Positions 1 to 8,708 of a stretch of DNA of 64,000 nt are shown here, piece after piece. Both the position numbers and the translations under genes were made by a program. This stretch comes from Opitutus sp. (GTDB lineage Bacteria; Verrucomicrobiota; Verrucomicrobiia; Opitutales; Opitutaceae), in contig JANPZY010000001.1 in the NCBI GenBank assembly GCA_024707325.1, positions 496,001 to 560,000 of the forward strand. The letters run 5' to 3'. The notes beneath the pieces are model-generated. The model did not search any database. It saw only the letters and a program-made list of their open reading frames with translations, and was not told the DNA's origin. Position 1 is the first letter of the stretch. Each line of letters opens with the position of its first letter.

Positions 1-381
1 GTCTCCCAAGAGGCAGTAGTAGCACGCGAGGTTGTAGTGAATAATCGCGTGTTCTTCCTTGAGCGCGCACTCTGCCGCCAGCAAGGCGTCGCGTGCGGCC
101 TCCACGCTCGTCGTCCTTCGCACCGCACACCCGAGCGAAACCCACGCCTGCACGTGATTGGAATCCTGCTTGAGAATCGTGCGGGCAAAACTCTCCACGA
201 TGTCCCAGTGGCCGGCGGCGGCGTGAAGATCGAGCCGCGCGGACATGACTTCGACGCTCTGCCGGTCCTCAAACGAGATCGCCTCCATTTCGTCGGAGGC
301 TTGGTTCAGCATCCCGAGAGCGAGATAGCCTGCAGCATACTCGAGCCGTCGAGCCGTCGGGATATGATCCTTCCGCTCCAT
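1..381 (-). CDS. TPR-like repeat protein, C-terminus outside the window
   Basis: An open minus-strand frame runs from an ATG at 381 to the window edge, 127 codons with no stop. The visible protein is alanine- and leucine-rich and arranged as paired helices, with segments such as LEYAAGYLALGMLNQAS and ARTILKQDSNHVQAWVSLG that fit tetratricopeptide repeats. Function beyond a protein-interaction scaffold cannot be assigned. The start codon overlaps the stop of the lipoprotein gene upstream (TGATG), so the two are probably translationally coupled. Fairly sure as a coding region, moderately sure of the fold. Confidence 0.7.
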   Translation of the reverse strand, partial: MERKDHIPTARRLEYAAGYLALGMLNQASDEMEAISFEDRQSVEVMSARLDLHAAAGHWDIVESFARTILKQDSNHVQAWVSLGCAVRRTTSVEAARDALLAAECALKEEHAIIHYNLACYYCLLGD

Positions 382-908
382 CAGGCCTTGGGACGGTCAA
401 AAACAGGACTGAGTTCGATCACGGGGAGACTCACATCGAGTTCCGCTTTCAACTGGTCGTATTCGGACGCGATTGCACGCACTTCCGCCGTGTAGCTTAC
501 GAGGGAACCCGTGGGTTTTTCGAGGAGCGCCAGGAGCCGCGACAGAAGGCCGTATTGCTTGAGCACCTTCTCATACTGGGTGCGGAAGCGCGGGGGCGCA
601 TCCATGAGCGCTCTCATCAGATCGTCCTGCATTTTCTTTCGTTCGCGAAATTCCGCCCACCGCTCCGACGAGCGAAGGCGTTCTGCAAAGTCCGACACCA
701 TCACGCCCGCCGCCGCATCCTGCGCGATCGCCACCTGCCATAGATCGATCACTTCGCCGCACCTCGCGACCAAGACGAGTCGGTCAAGATCGTTCACCTT
801 CCTCCGCTCCTGAAGATGGAGGAGATACTCCGGGTCGGGATTGTGACGCTCAACTTGCCGAGAACATCCCACCAAAGCGATTACTGCTAAGCACAGCCAG
901 AAGCGCAT
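381..908 (-). CDS. Small helical lipoprotein
   Basis: A 175-residue protein. The first 15 residues form a hydrophobic signal ending in the lipobox LVGC, so it should be exported and lipid-anchored at Cys15. The remainder is predicted mostly helical, rich in Arg, Glu and Leu, and shows no catalytic motif I recognise. It overlaps by one base with the TPR-like gene downstream, which suggests a two-gene operon of an anchored protein and a TPR partner. Function unknown. Confidence 0.7.
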   Translation of the reverse strand: MRFWLCLAVIALVGCSRQVERHNPDPEYLLHLQERRKVNDLDRLVLVARCGEVIDLWQVAIAQDAAAGVMVSDFAERLRSSERWAEFRERKKMQDDLMRALMDAPPRFRTQYEKVLKQYGLLSRLLALLEKPTGSLVSYTAEVRAIASEYDQLKAELDVSLPVIELSPVFDRPKA

Positions 909-974
909 GACGCGAGAGTCTGTGCCGGAGCTACGTTTCGTCTACGCGAAAGGGGCCTCAGCCCCTTGATTCGT

Positions 975-1328
975 TCACGTTACGAACCGGAGATTCCAAA
1001 ACGCGGCAGCTAGGTAGGCTCCACTCATGAGCAAAGCTGCGATCCAAAAGATCTTTTGCTCGCGACCGCACGCATCAGTTTTCCCGCGCGGCACTGGTTT
1101 ACCCGCAACTTTCTGCACGAAGAAACGAGTTACGGGCAGAACCGCGCCCAAGGCTGCGACCGCTGACAGTGCCTTGAAGAGAAAGAATACCAGCCATCCT
1201 CCGCGTTCGATCACCTGTGCCAAGACCCAGCTCGTTTCCTCTACCCCGCCAGTTCGCATCGCCAAATAGGTGCTCGCCGCGTCCACGAGGCTCGTAGCGC
1301 AAACTATGACGAAAGGAATCGGCTTCAC
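975..1328 (-). CDS. Small integral membrane protein
   Basis: A 117-residue protein read from a GTG at 1328 that overlaps the previous stop as GTGA. That overlap decides the start: the longer frame reaching 1433 only extends into the neighbour. Three hydrophobic segments are visible, near residues 5-22, 38-60 and 92-112, with a basic, cysteine-containing stretch between the second and third. It matches no family I can name. Coupling to the upstream membrane-anchored protein suggests they act together. Confidence 0.6.
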   Translation of the reverse strand: MKPIPFVIVCATSLVDAASTYLAMRTGGVEETSWVLAQVIERGGWLVFFLFKALSAVAALGAVLPVTRFFVQKVAGKPVPRGKTDACGREQKIFWIAALLMSGAYLAAAFWNLRFVT

Positions 1329-1696
1329 TTGCTCTTTGCTCGGCCGAACTCCTCGACCACCCAGCGGGCATCGATGACCAAATCTCCCCCGACGATAACG
1401 AAACGGTCGGGATTGAAGGTAACGTACTCCCAAACGTTTCCGTCGAACCCGCCTGCACCCACAAGTTGGGTGACAACGCTGTCCACTGAAGACGTGTCCA
1501 AGGGTTCAGAGTGTGTGGCATTATACCGCCGCACCAATCGCTGCATCTCTACAGCCGCATGCAAATCCAGTGACTCCCGCTGCCGCTCTTTATCCTCCAT
1601 GCGAAACGCCAGGTATGCGGCTCCGTAACCAACACCGCCGCACACGAGGGCGAAGAGCAGCACCCCAACTGAAAGCTTCTTTAGATAGTCGGCCAC
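1325..1696 (-). CDS. Hypothetical protein with one N-terminal membrane anchor
   Basis: The same frame is open up to an ATG at 1825, but those first 43 codons look non-coding. The GTG at 1696 gives VADYLKKLSVGVLLFALV, a clean membrane anchor, followed by about 90 soluble residues, so I prefer it (123 residues). No obvious ribosome site distinguishes the two starts. The C-terminal soluble part is mixed alpha/beta with no motif I know. It ends in GTGA, coupled to the next gene. Function unknown. Confidence 0.5.
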   Translation of the reverse strand: MADYLKKLSVGVLLFALVCGGVGYGAAYLAFRMEDKERQRESLDLHAAVEMQRLVRRYNATHSEPLDTSSVDSVVTQLVGAGGFDGNVWEYVTFNPDRFVIVGGDLVIDARWVVEEFGRAKSK

Positions 1697-2084
1697 GCAT
1701 CTGTCATGACGAAAACCATGGGCGGCGCAATAGGATGAGAAGAGCCCCGCTTGACCGATGCAGATCCCACAGGTAAGCCGAGTACGCGCCACGGGGGTCG
1801 GGTTTGAGAACCGTGTAGTTTTCATTGGACACCCGACCTCCGGGGCGCACTTCAGATATACCGAACGAGTGGCACTCCGTTCGCCGCACCGACGATCTGT
1901 CTCTCCCCCGTCCGCCGTCTGCCACCCCTCGGTTCACCGTTTTGTTTATTTTGGTGGACTGGCGGGGGCCGAGAAGCGTTGGGACGGGCCTCGTGCTTTT
2001 GAGGTCGGGGTCAGGTCCGGGGTCATCTTTGAATTGAAACCGACACCGACGCGCTCAGCCGGCTGGCGGATCCCGCGTGTGTAG

Positions 2085-2125
2085 TGCAGATTAGACCTCC
2101 CCATCGGTGCAGATTATTCCTCCCC
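2085..2125 (+). repeat. IS21 left end, two terminal repeats
   Basis: Outer motif TGCAGATTA at 2085 followed by CTCCCC, then an inner copy at 2108-2125. The inner copy is an exact inverted match of 4523-4540 at the other end. Confidence 0.85.
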
Positions 2126-2193
2126 GTGTAGGCGGAGGGAAAAGACCGGCACCGGTTGGCGTGCTGGGTGAAGCTCGGGCCCCACGACGGCCC

Positions 2194-3663
2194 ATGATCA
2201 CCGAGCAGCAATATCGGAGGCTAATGAAAGAGTATCAGAAGAGCGGCCAGGTTGGCCGGGCGGCGCTGAAGGCGTCGATGGATCGGAAAACGGCGGCGCG
2301 ATACATCGCGCGCGGCCAGGGACCTGAGGTGCGGGAGGCTCGGTGGTGGCGCACACGGCAGGATCCGCTGAAGGCGGTGTGGCCGGAGGCGGAGCGATGG
2401 TTGGGGCGAGCACCGGAGTTGGAGGCGAAGGCGTTGTTCGAGCACCTGCTCGCGGCGCGGCCCGACGAGATCAGTGCGCGGTCGTTGCGGACGTTTTATC
2501 AGCGAGTCGCCCAGTGGAAGCGCGAACACGGAGCGCCACGGGAGGTGTTTTTCCCGCAAGCGCGGGAGCCGGGACGCTGTATCCAGCTGGATTGGACGTA
2601 TGCCAATGATCTGTCGGTCAAGATCGCCGGCGCGGCCTTCCCTCATTTGCTGTGTCATGCGGTGCTGCCTTACTCGAACTGGGAGTGGGCGGTGCCGTGT
2701 CGTTCGGAGTCGTTCCTGTCGCTCAAGGCAGGGTTGTCCGCTGCGCTATGGGAGCTCGGCGGCGTGCCGGAGCAGTTGCAGACCGACCAGAGCTCAACGG
2801 CGACGCATCCGCTGCGGCGGGGTGCGCGCGAGCGTGGCTTCAACCCGGAGTATCTGGCGTTTTGCGCCCACGTCGGCATCGCCGCGCGCACGATCAACAA
2901 AGCCAGCCCGCAAGAAAACGGCGATGTGGAGTCGGCGCACGGCCATCTGAAGCGTCGCCTGGAGGCGCACCTGACGCTGCGCGGCAGCCGCGACTTTGAT
3001 TGCGAAGCGGATTATGCGGCGTTTGTCGCTCAGGTTTGTCGCGGCGCCAACGGCCTGCGGCAGGCCAAAGTGGCTGCTGAGATCGCCCTCCTGAAGCCGT
3101 TGCCGGCAACACGGTATCCCGAGGCCGAGGAGATGGCGGTGCGGGTCTCGAGCTTCTCGACCGCGCGCGTGAAGAACTGCGCCTACTCGCTGCCGAGCCA
3201 GCTCATCGGAGCGATGGTCACCGCGCAGGTGACGGAGAGCGAAGTCGCCTTCGTGCACGCGGGGCGAGAGGTCGCACGTTATCGCCGGCGTCGCGGACAG
3301 GAGCCGGCGATCGACTACCGACACGTCATCCACAGCCTCGTGCGCAAGCCCGGCGCGTTTGCCGGCTACATCTACCGCGAGGAGCTGTTCCCGCGGCCCG
3401 TGTTCCGGCAGGCGTATGACCGATTGAAGCAGGCGGATGAAAAACGCTGCGACGCGGTTTACGTCCGCGTCCTCGCCGTCGCGGCCGAAGCGGGCGAGGA
3501 GCCCGTGGCCGATGCGCTCGGGACACTGTTGCGCGCGGGCACCGTGCCGGACGAAGACGCCGTGCGAGCTCGGCTCGCAGCGCCCACGGCGGCGCCGCCG
3601 GCAATGGCGCGGTTTGAGCCCGAGTTGCATGGCTACGATCAACTGCTGGAGGTGGGCGCATGA
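2194..3663 (+). CDS. istA: IS21 transposase IstA
   Basis: A DDE transposase of 489 residues that cuts and joins the ends of the IS21 element. An N-terminal helix-turn-helix region (about 1-45) precedes an rve-type catalytic core with Asp133 (QLDWTY), Asp198 (LQTDQ) and Glu246 (ENGDVE). A C-terminal beta domain binds DNA. I chose the ATG at 2194 because it starts the usual MITEQQY-like N-terminus. The open frame upstream to 2107 only reads through the terminal repeat. Length is normal for the family and no damage is seen. It overlaps istB by four bases (ATGA). Confidence 0.93.
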   Translation: MITEQQYRRLMKEYQKSGQVGRAALKASMDRKTAARYIARGQGPEVREARWWRTRQDPLKAVWPEAERWLGRAPELEAKALFEHLLAARPDEISARSLRTFYQRVAQWKREHGAPREVFFPQAREPGRCIQLDWTYANDLSVKIAGAAFPHLLCHAVLPYSNWEWAVPCRSESFLSLKAGLSAALWELGGVPEQLQTDQSSTATHPLRRGARERGFNPEYLAFCAHVGIAARTINKASPQENGDVESAHGHLKRRLEAHLTLRGSRDFDCEADYAAFVAQVCRGANGLRQAKVAAEIALLKPLPATRYPEAEEMAVRVSSFSTARVKNCAYSLPSQLIGAMVTAQVTESEVAFVHAGREVARYRRRRGQEPAIDYRHVIHSLVRKPGAFAGYIYREELFPRPVFRQAYDRLKQADEKRCDAVYVRVLAVAAEAGEEPVADALGTLLRAGTVPDEDAVRARLAAPTAAPPAMARFEPELHGYDQLLEVGA

Positions 3664-4409
3664 GCGCGGAATCCACCGCCATCCTGCTGCGCGCGATGGG
3701 GCTCACCACCGCCGCACGGCTGCACGTCGAGATGACCAAACGAGCCGAGGCCGAGAACTGGGGCTACACCCGGTTCCTCAACCGGCTACTCGAAGAGGAA
3801 TCCAATGAACGGATACGGCGTCGCGTGGAGCGATTGCGGAAAAACTCCGGGCTGCCCGCTAACAAGACCCTCGGTGCAATCGACGAGGATCGTCTGCCCG
3901 AGAAGGTGCGGCGGCAGCTGCCGACCTTGCTCTCGGGAGAGTTTATCCGCCGCGGCGACAATCTACTGACGTTCGGATTACCCGGTCGCGGGAAGACCCT
4001 GTTCGTCGCCGCTCTCGGCCATGAACTGATCACGCGGCACCAGCTGCGCGTCCTGTTCACGCCGACGTTCAAGTTGGTCTCCAATCTCCTGGCCGCCAGA
4101 CGCGACCTGAAGTTGCCGAACCTGCTCGCGCGCCTCGACCGCTTCGACGCTGTGATACTCGACGATCTTGGCTACGTGCAGCAATCACGTGAGGAGATGG
4201 AGGTGCTCTTCACCTTCCTCGCGGAACGTTACGAGAAGAAGAGCGTGATCATCACCTCGAACCTGGTCTTCAGCCAATGGGACCAGATCTTCAAGGACCC
4301 GATGACGACCATGGCCGCGATCGACCGACTCGTGCACCACGCCGTGATCCTCGAGTTTACCGGCGACAGTCACCGTGCCCGGTCGGCCAAAACGAAAGCG
4401 GCTGCGTGA
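3660..4409 (+). CDS. istB: IS21 helper ATPase IstB
   Basis: An AAA+ ATPase of 249 residues that assembles on target DNA and stimulates IstA. Walker A is GLPGRGKT at residues 106-113 and Walker B is VILDD ending at Asp169. The N-terminal helical part is typical of IstB. The start overlaps the istA stop as ATGA, the usual coupled arrangement that keeps the two proteins in proportion. Apparently intact. Confidence 0.93.
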   Translation: MSAESTAILLRAMGLTTAARLHVEMTKRAEAENWGYTRFLNRLLEEESNERIRRRVERLRKNSGLPANKTLGAIDEDRLPEKVRRQLPTLLSGEFIRRGDNLLTFGLPGRGKTLFVAALGHELITRHQLRVLFTPTFKLVSNLLAARRDLKLPNLLARLDRFDAVILDDLGYVQQSREEMEVLFTFLAERYEKKSVIITSNLVFSQWDQIFKDPMTTMAAIDRLVHHAVILEFTGDSHRARSAKTKAAA

Positions 4410-4418
4410 GTCCAGAGG

Positions 4419-4477
4419 TGGAGGAAGGGGCCCGATCCGGCACCTCTCAAAGCAGAGGTGCCTGGCCCCTTCCTCCA
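4419..4477 (+). terminator. Strong bipartite hairpin after istB
   Basis: Outer arms at 4419-4432 and 4464-4477 are a perfect 14-bp inverted repeat. Inner arms at 4439-4447 and 4454-4462 are a perfect 9-bp repeat. No T-run follows, so this is either a transcription barrier protecting against readthrough or a structural part of the right IS end. Confidence 0.5.
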
Positions 4478-4522
4478 CACCTCCATCCCCCGGCGCCGCG
4501 CTGCGGCGCCCTCTCAAACCAT

Positions 4523-4563
4523 GGGGAGGAATAATCTGCACTGCGGGGAGTTTTTAATCTGCA
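4523..4563 (+). repeat. IS21 right end, two terminal repeats
   Basis: Inverted counterpart of the left end: the inner copy at 4523-4540 matches 18 of 18 bases and the outer copy ends TAATCTGCA at 4563. Confidence 0.85.
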
Positions 4564-4663
4564 TTGACCACCCGCAGCTCGACGCTATCATCCGGAACCG
4601 TCAACTCGCGAGCGATCTACGGTCCGCGATGCTGGAGGTCGCCCGTCATGGTCGACTCCACCG

Positions 4664-5212
4664 TTATGCTCGTGGGCCGCGGCCACTCACAGAGATGTTC
4701 ACTCCAAAGTGCCCGCCTAAGCAGGCCCGCCAGCCGATCCGAGCGTTAGACTCCGGATCCTCCCGCTGACGAGGTCGAACCCCAATGCGCTGACATCGAG
4801 GAAAGCTCCGCACGAGGTCGAGGGGCCGCTGGAGGTTGGCCCGGTAGAGTTCGCGAGGTGCAACAACCTTCCGTTCGCCACCACATGGCCTCAACTGGAA
4901 GAAAGTTCTCGATCCACGGCGTTGCACGACCACCGCGAATTCATTTACTTCTCCGCCCATCGACACCCGGATCCATGCACCGCTGTCTTTGGCGAGACCG
5001 AACAAATCTCGGAGAGCGGCGCTTTCCGAATAGCTCATCCGTTCTCCGCGAGCTCGGTGAACGAACCCCACGGTCTTCAGTAGTGAAAGGTCTCGGATAA
5101 GTTGGTATCCACCGGCGGCACGTTTGCGCACGAGTTGAAGGAGAGGTGTCATCACCCCCTTATTATGGGCGTTCAGAATCTTTCCGGCGGCGTCCCTATT
5201 TGCCCATAACAT
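4664..5212 (-). CDS. Hypothetical protein between two IS elements
   Basis: A possible 182-residue protein from the ATG at 5212. The middle part (MSYSESAALRDLFGLA and nearby AWIRVSMGGEVNEFAVVVQ) has a normal amino-acid make-up with alternating strands. The last 40 residues are rich in Arg and Gly and look less like protein. The frame stays open upstream into the IS66 end, but the reconstructed pre-insertion sequence has a stop shortly beyond, so IS66 landed just upstream of this gene. Function unknown; it may be a remnant. Confidence 0.35.
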   Translation of the reverse strand: MLWANRDAAGKILNAHNKGVMTPLLQLVRKRAAGGYQLIRDLSLLKTVGFVHRARGERMSYSESAALRDLFGLAKDSGAWIRVSMGGEVNEFAVVVQRRGSRTFFQLRPCGGERKVVAPRELYRANLQRPLDLVRSFPRCQRIGVRPRQREDPESNARIGWRACLGGHFGVNISVSGRGPRA

Positions 5213-5418
5213 AGGGATGGAACATCCCCCCGACTGCACCTGCCTTCCCCTGCAAGCGCACCGTGAACCGTCGCAAAGCAACGGAGCGACATCGCCAAGA
5301 TCTGATCCGAAGGGCAGCGGAGGTAGACCGTAAGCGTCGCTCCGAGTGCCTCCTTGACGAGGTAACTACGGTAGTTGCGATGCGCGGACTGGATATGCCG
5401 TAACTACGGTATATCCGA

Positions 5419-6918
5419 TCAGGATGGTGACGCCGCCGTGCGCCAGTGCGCGGGCAACAGTGGGCGCAGGTCGTCAGCGGTGGTCATCGCAGGTAACCTG
5501 GTGAGCACGTCGCGGAGGTAAGCGTGGGGATCGTGACCATGTCGCTGGCAACTGACGACCAGCGAGTAGATGACGGCCGCGCGATCGCCGGCGTCGGGGT
5601 GGCCGACGAAGAGCCAGTTTTTCGCTCCGAGTTTGCTCGGCCGGATGGCGTTCTCGACCGCATTGGTATCGAGTTTGGTCTGGCTGTGCCGCACATGCGT
5701 GGTGAGCGGCGTCCACTGCCCGAGCAGATAGGTGCAGGCTTGGCCGAGACCGGAGCGAGGCAGCACACGCTTCTGCAATGCGACGACCAATCGACGCAGC
5801 CGCGCCAGCGGTCGCGCAAAGTGTTCCTGCCGGAGGGCGGCGCGACGGTCGCCGACCTGTTGCTCGTCCCACTGCGCTTCGAGCGCGTAGAGTTCACCGA
5901 TCAGGCGCAGCACGCGCTCGGCCGTGCGCGGCCGCTCGGCAGCCGCCTCGATAAACCGCCGACGAGCATGCGCCCAACATCCGGCCCACTCGACGTGGGG
6001 ATGAGCACGCGCATACGCCGCGTATCCCTCGTAGCCGTCCGAGTGCAAAACGCCGCGATACTCGCCGAGCAGGCGCTCGGCCTCCTCGTGCCGGCGGGAC
6101 AACCGCCACTCGAAGATGACGTCGCCTCCGGGACGTGACAGCGCCCACAACCAACCCGTGGTTGTTTTCCCATCGCGCAGGTCCGGGTCGTTGCACCGGA
6201 TCGGAGTTTCATCGGCCTGCACATATCCGCTTTGCAGCAGCTCGCGCTTCATCTGCTTCACCAGCGGCTCCAAGAGTGCCGTCGCCGCTCCGACCCAGTC
6301 GCTTAAATTTTGCCGCGAGATCGGAGCACCCCACCGTGCCAGCATCTTTTCCTGCCGGAACAGCGGCAGGTGATCGCAAAACTTCGCGGTCAGGGCCCAC
6401 GCGATCAATCCCGCCGAGGCGAAGCCGCCGTTGACCACGCGTTTCGGCGCGGGTGCGAGCAGCGGCGCACGATTCCGATCCAGGCGGTGGCGATACTTCG
6501 GGCGCACGATCTGGCGCTTGAACAATTGGGGCGGGATCACATCCACTTCGAAGGTGCATTCCTCGCCGATACGCTCGTAGAGCGAGGGCTCGGCCTTCAC
6601 CGCCTCCGGCTCGATGATCACCGTCTCTTTCACCGGCAGGTGAGCGAAGGACTCCGCCGGCAGCGTGCGCTTCGGCGCCGGTCCGCTCGCACGCTCGTAG
6701 GTGATGATCTCGGTCGGGTGCGTCGCGGTCGCCAGTTTCTCCAGTTCGCCCAGTTGCAGGAGCAGTTGCGCCCGGTCCAGCGTCTCACTTTTTCCCGGCC
6801 CGAAGAGCTGCTGCTTCAGCCACGCGATCTGCGCCCGCAAGACTGCCACCTCCTCGCGGAGTTGTCGCACTTCCTCGCCGGTCGTCGCAGTGGCGCACAT
6901 CGCCGTATCCACTAGCAT
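5419..6918 (-). CDS. tnpC: IS66 transposase TnpC
   Basis: The DDE transposase of IS66, 499 residues. An N-terminal leucine-zipper-like coiled coil (about 15-60, ending in the conserved LFGPGKSE) is followed by a zinc-finger-like region and the catalytic core with Asp236 (QADETPI), Asp294 (HSDGYEG) and Glu422 (NAVENAIRP). The C-terminal GHPDAGDRAAVIYSL segment is the hallmark IS66 tail. Third gene of the element, 18 bases after tnpB. Complete. Confidence 0.95.
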   Translation of the reverse strand: MLVDTAMCATATTGEEVRQLREEVAVLRAQIAWLKQQLFGPGKSETLDRAQLLLQLGELEKLATATHPTEIITYERASGPAPKRTLPAESFAHLPVKETVIIEPEAVKAEPSLYERIGEECTFEVDVIPPQLFKRQIVRPKYRHRLDRNRAPLLAPAPKRVVNGGFASAGLIAWALTAKFCDHLPLFRQEKMLARWGAPISRQNLSDWVGAATALLEPLVKQMKRELLQSGYVQADETPIRCNDPDLRDGKTTTGWLWALSRPGGDVIFEWRLSRRHEEAERLLGEYRGVLHSDGYEGYAAYARAHPHVEWAGCWAHARRRFIEAAAERPRTAERVLRLIGELYALEAQWDEQQVGDRRAALRQEHFARPLARLRRLVVALQKRVLPRSGLGQACTYLLGQWTPLTTHVRHSQTKLDTNAVENAIRPSKLGAKNWLFVGHPDAGDRAAVIYSLVVSCQRHGHDPHAYLRDVLTRLPAMTTADDLRPLLPAHWRTAASPS

Positions 6919-6936
6919 GATACATGCCCCAGGCCT

Positions 6937-7284
6937 TCAGCGCTCATACCATGGCTTCAGCGCGGCCCCTTTCAGTTCCACCCCGCCGACGATCAACGCC
7001 AGGGCCTCCGGCGTCAGCGAGAGTTTGCGTTTCGTCTCGCTCGGCTCCGGCCAGGAGAAGCGTCCCGACTCGAGCCGCTTCGCCACGATCACGACACCCG
7101 TGCCGTCCCAATATAAAAGCTTCAGCCGCGTCCGCTCCCGATTCGTAAAGCAGAACACCGCCCCGTCCTTCGGGTTCTCGCCCAACTGCGACTGCGCCGC
7201 GAGCCACAGCCCGTCGTATTGCTTGCGCATGTCCACCGGCTCCACCGCCACGAAGATCCGGACCGAACGCGGGAAGGCCAGCAT
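6937..7284 (-). CDS. tnpB: IS66 accessory protein TnpB
   Basis: A 115-residue protein with the IS66 Orf2 signature: PVDMRKQYDGL near residue 17, then VFCFTNRERTRLKLLYWDGTG. It is required for IS66 transposition, but its biochemical role is not settled. It lies six bases downstream of tnpA and directly upstream of tnpC. Length is normal and the frame is intact. Confidence 0.94.
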   Translation of the reverse strand: MLAFPRSVRIFVAVEPVDMRKQYDGLWLAAQSQLGENPKDGAVFCFTNRERTRLKLLYWDGTGVVIVAKRLESGRFSWPEPSETKRKLSLTPEALALIVGGVELKGAALKPWYER

Positions 7285-7290
7285 CGCGCT

Positions 7291-7659
7291 TCAACTCCGC
7301 AACGCCCGCACGAGTGCCACCACTTCCTCGACACGCCCGCCGCGCACCGTGGTGCCATCAGCCAGTCGCACCTCCATTCCGCTGCTGCTGCCCGCACTCA
7401 CCGGCAACGCCACCTCCGCGAAGCGCACCGACGCCACTGCGGGCATCTCGCCATTCGATCGCTTCGCCGCCCGCTGCGTCCAGTTGCAGAAGGTCGTATA
7501 CCGGATGCCCTCACGCTGCGCGAACGCTCGCCGCGTCAGCCCGCTCTCCCGAAACGCTGCCAACAGCCCCTCGCGCCGCTCCCGCGGCACGTGCTGCCGT
7601 CCCGCTCGATCCCGCCGCTCTCCGTGATGCACCAACTCCGTCGTTACCGTAGTTCCCAT
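7291..7659 (-). CDS. tnpA: IS66 DNA-binding protein TnpA
   Basis: A 122-residue protein with a helix-turn-helix near residues 28-60 (RRAFAQREGIRYTTFCNW), as in IS66 OrfA proteins that bind the element ends. First gene of the element, starting about 36 bases inside the right inverted repeat, so it is probably transcribed from a promoter in that end. Intact. Confidence 0.9.
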   Translation of the reverse strand: MGTTVTTELVHHGERRDRAGRQHVPRERREGLLAAFRESGLTRRAFAQREGIRYTTFCNWTQRAAKRSNGEMPAVASVRFAEVALPVSAGSSSGMEVRLADGTTVRGGRVEEVVALVRALRS

Positions 7660-7890
7660 CCAGCCAATCTACACGATTGGAGTTCCCGTAACAACGAGGC
7701 ACTCGGAGCGACGCTTACGGTAGACCCAGCGCTGCTGCACGTCATTCCCCTGCTCCGCCCCAGCGTCCTGTCGGCGCTTCGCTCAACGCCAAAAACTATC
7801 ACTCAACTCCGGATCATATCGTTCGCTTCGCAAGGTGTAGCAGGGAAAAGAGCACTCTGCGCCTCCGACATTCGAAAAGCGGCAGTGGAC

Positions 7891-8295
7891 CTATGCGAGA
7901 GTGGCAATCCCGACGTCCGAGACTCGCGAACCATTGGCGCATGGGGAGCTTGGCAGCGTCTCGCACGGTTCGCTCTCCACCGAGGGGTAAAAAGCGTGGA
8001 CAAAGATCAGCGTGAAACCGCACTGCGCAGCGTTGCAGCAGACCTCCGCCGCGTTCATTGCCCCGCGGAGATCATTCGCGCGGAAGAGCATTCCGCACGA
8101 TTGCGTTTTCGACTCCAAGAAACCGATCAACGTTTTTGATGGAACACTAGGAAGGGAACTAAACGGGTGCACGAGACGGTACCACTCTACGGCCCTCGTA
8201 GCCGTTGTAATGCTTACGATCCAAAATCCGTCAAGACGCGCTGTCTGCTCGGGGCTACGAGTAACGGCAAGTTCCAATTGGCCCGAGGAACTCAT
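7891..8295 (-). CDS. Hypothetical protein beside IS66
   Basis: A 134-residue frame with a plausible protein-like middle (GMLFRANDLRGAMNAAEVC and nearby CGFTLIFVHAFY). The first and last 20 residues are less convincing. No domain recognised. It lies about 170 bases from the right end of IS66 and is not co-transcribed with any obvious gene. It could be a real small accessory gene or a chance frame. Confidence 0.35.
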   Translation of the reverse strand: MSSSGQLELAVTRSPEQTARLDGFWIVSITTATRAVEWYRLVHPFSSLPSVPSKTLIGFLESKTQSCGMLFRANDLRGAMNAAEVCCNAAQCGFTLIFVHAFYPSVESEPCETLPSSPCANGSRVSDVGIATLA

Positions 8296-8708
8296 CGCAC
8301 GAGATGGTGCCGTTCTCTTATGATCTCATGATTGTGGCGCCCCCACGGGGCAGCCTTTTCATAGGTAGACCTAAAAAAGGGGAACAAAAGGAGAACACAA
8401 TTTCCGCCTTTTCACATGAGAAGCGATTTTTTTGGGGCAGCCTGACAGCGAAGCTGAAATCGAGCGACGCCCGTCCGTTCTCGGGATCCATGGGTAAGGA
8501 TTGGCGGCACTTCCTACCGGCCTAAGTCACCCAGTTTTGAGGACGTCAATTTGGGCTGACCGGCGGGCGTGAAGAGGTCGCCTCGATGCAACCGCGCAAC
8601 GATTCGATCGTTCGCCGCAATCCCCGCTTTGTGGCCACAAAAGGTTTCTTGCTCTCACGCATGCTCACTCAATTCGACCGCGAAATTTCTAGAACTCGAT
8701 CCCCCCTT
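8296..8708. other. Gene-poor stretch, about 410 bases
   Basis: No convincing frame on either strand. The stretch around 8370-8440 is locally rich in A and G (several A- and G-runs). I found no hairpin, repeat or IS end here. Confidence 0.5.

Larger units (their letters stand above)
2085..4563 (+). mobile_element. IS21-family insertion sequence, complete
   Basis: A 2479-bp element begins TGCAGATTA and ends TAATCTGCA, with istA and istB between. Each end carries two copies of the terminal motif: outer copies at the tips and perfect 18-bp inner copies at 2108-2125 and 4523-4540. Multiple terminal repeats and a two-gene istA/istB cassette are typical of IS21 elements. I see no clear target duplication in the flanks, so the insertion may be old or one flank may have rearranged. 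Confidence 0.9.
5330..7718 (-). mobile_element. IS66-family insertion sequence with 8-bp target duplication
   Basis: A 2389-bp element bounded by a perfect 23-bp inverted repeat, 5330-5352 and 7696-7718, beginning GTAAGCGTCGC. The bases GGTAGACC occur directly outside both ends (5322-5329 and 7719-7726). An 8-bp duplication is the known signature of IS66. The tnpA, tnpB and tnpC genes are all open. Perfect ends, duplication and genes point to a recent, probably active insertion. Confidence 0.96.

Noticed and set aside
1325..1825. Longer start of the anchored hypothetical protein at 1825
   Set aside because: The added 43 residues look untranslated, and a GTG at 1696 starts directly before the membrane anchor.
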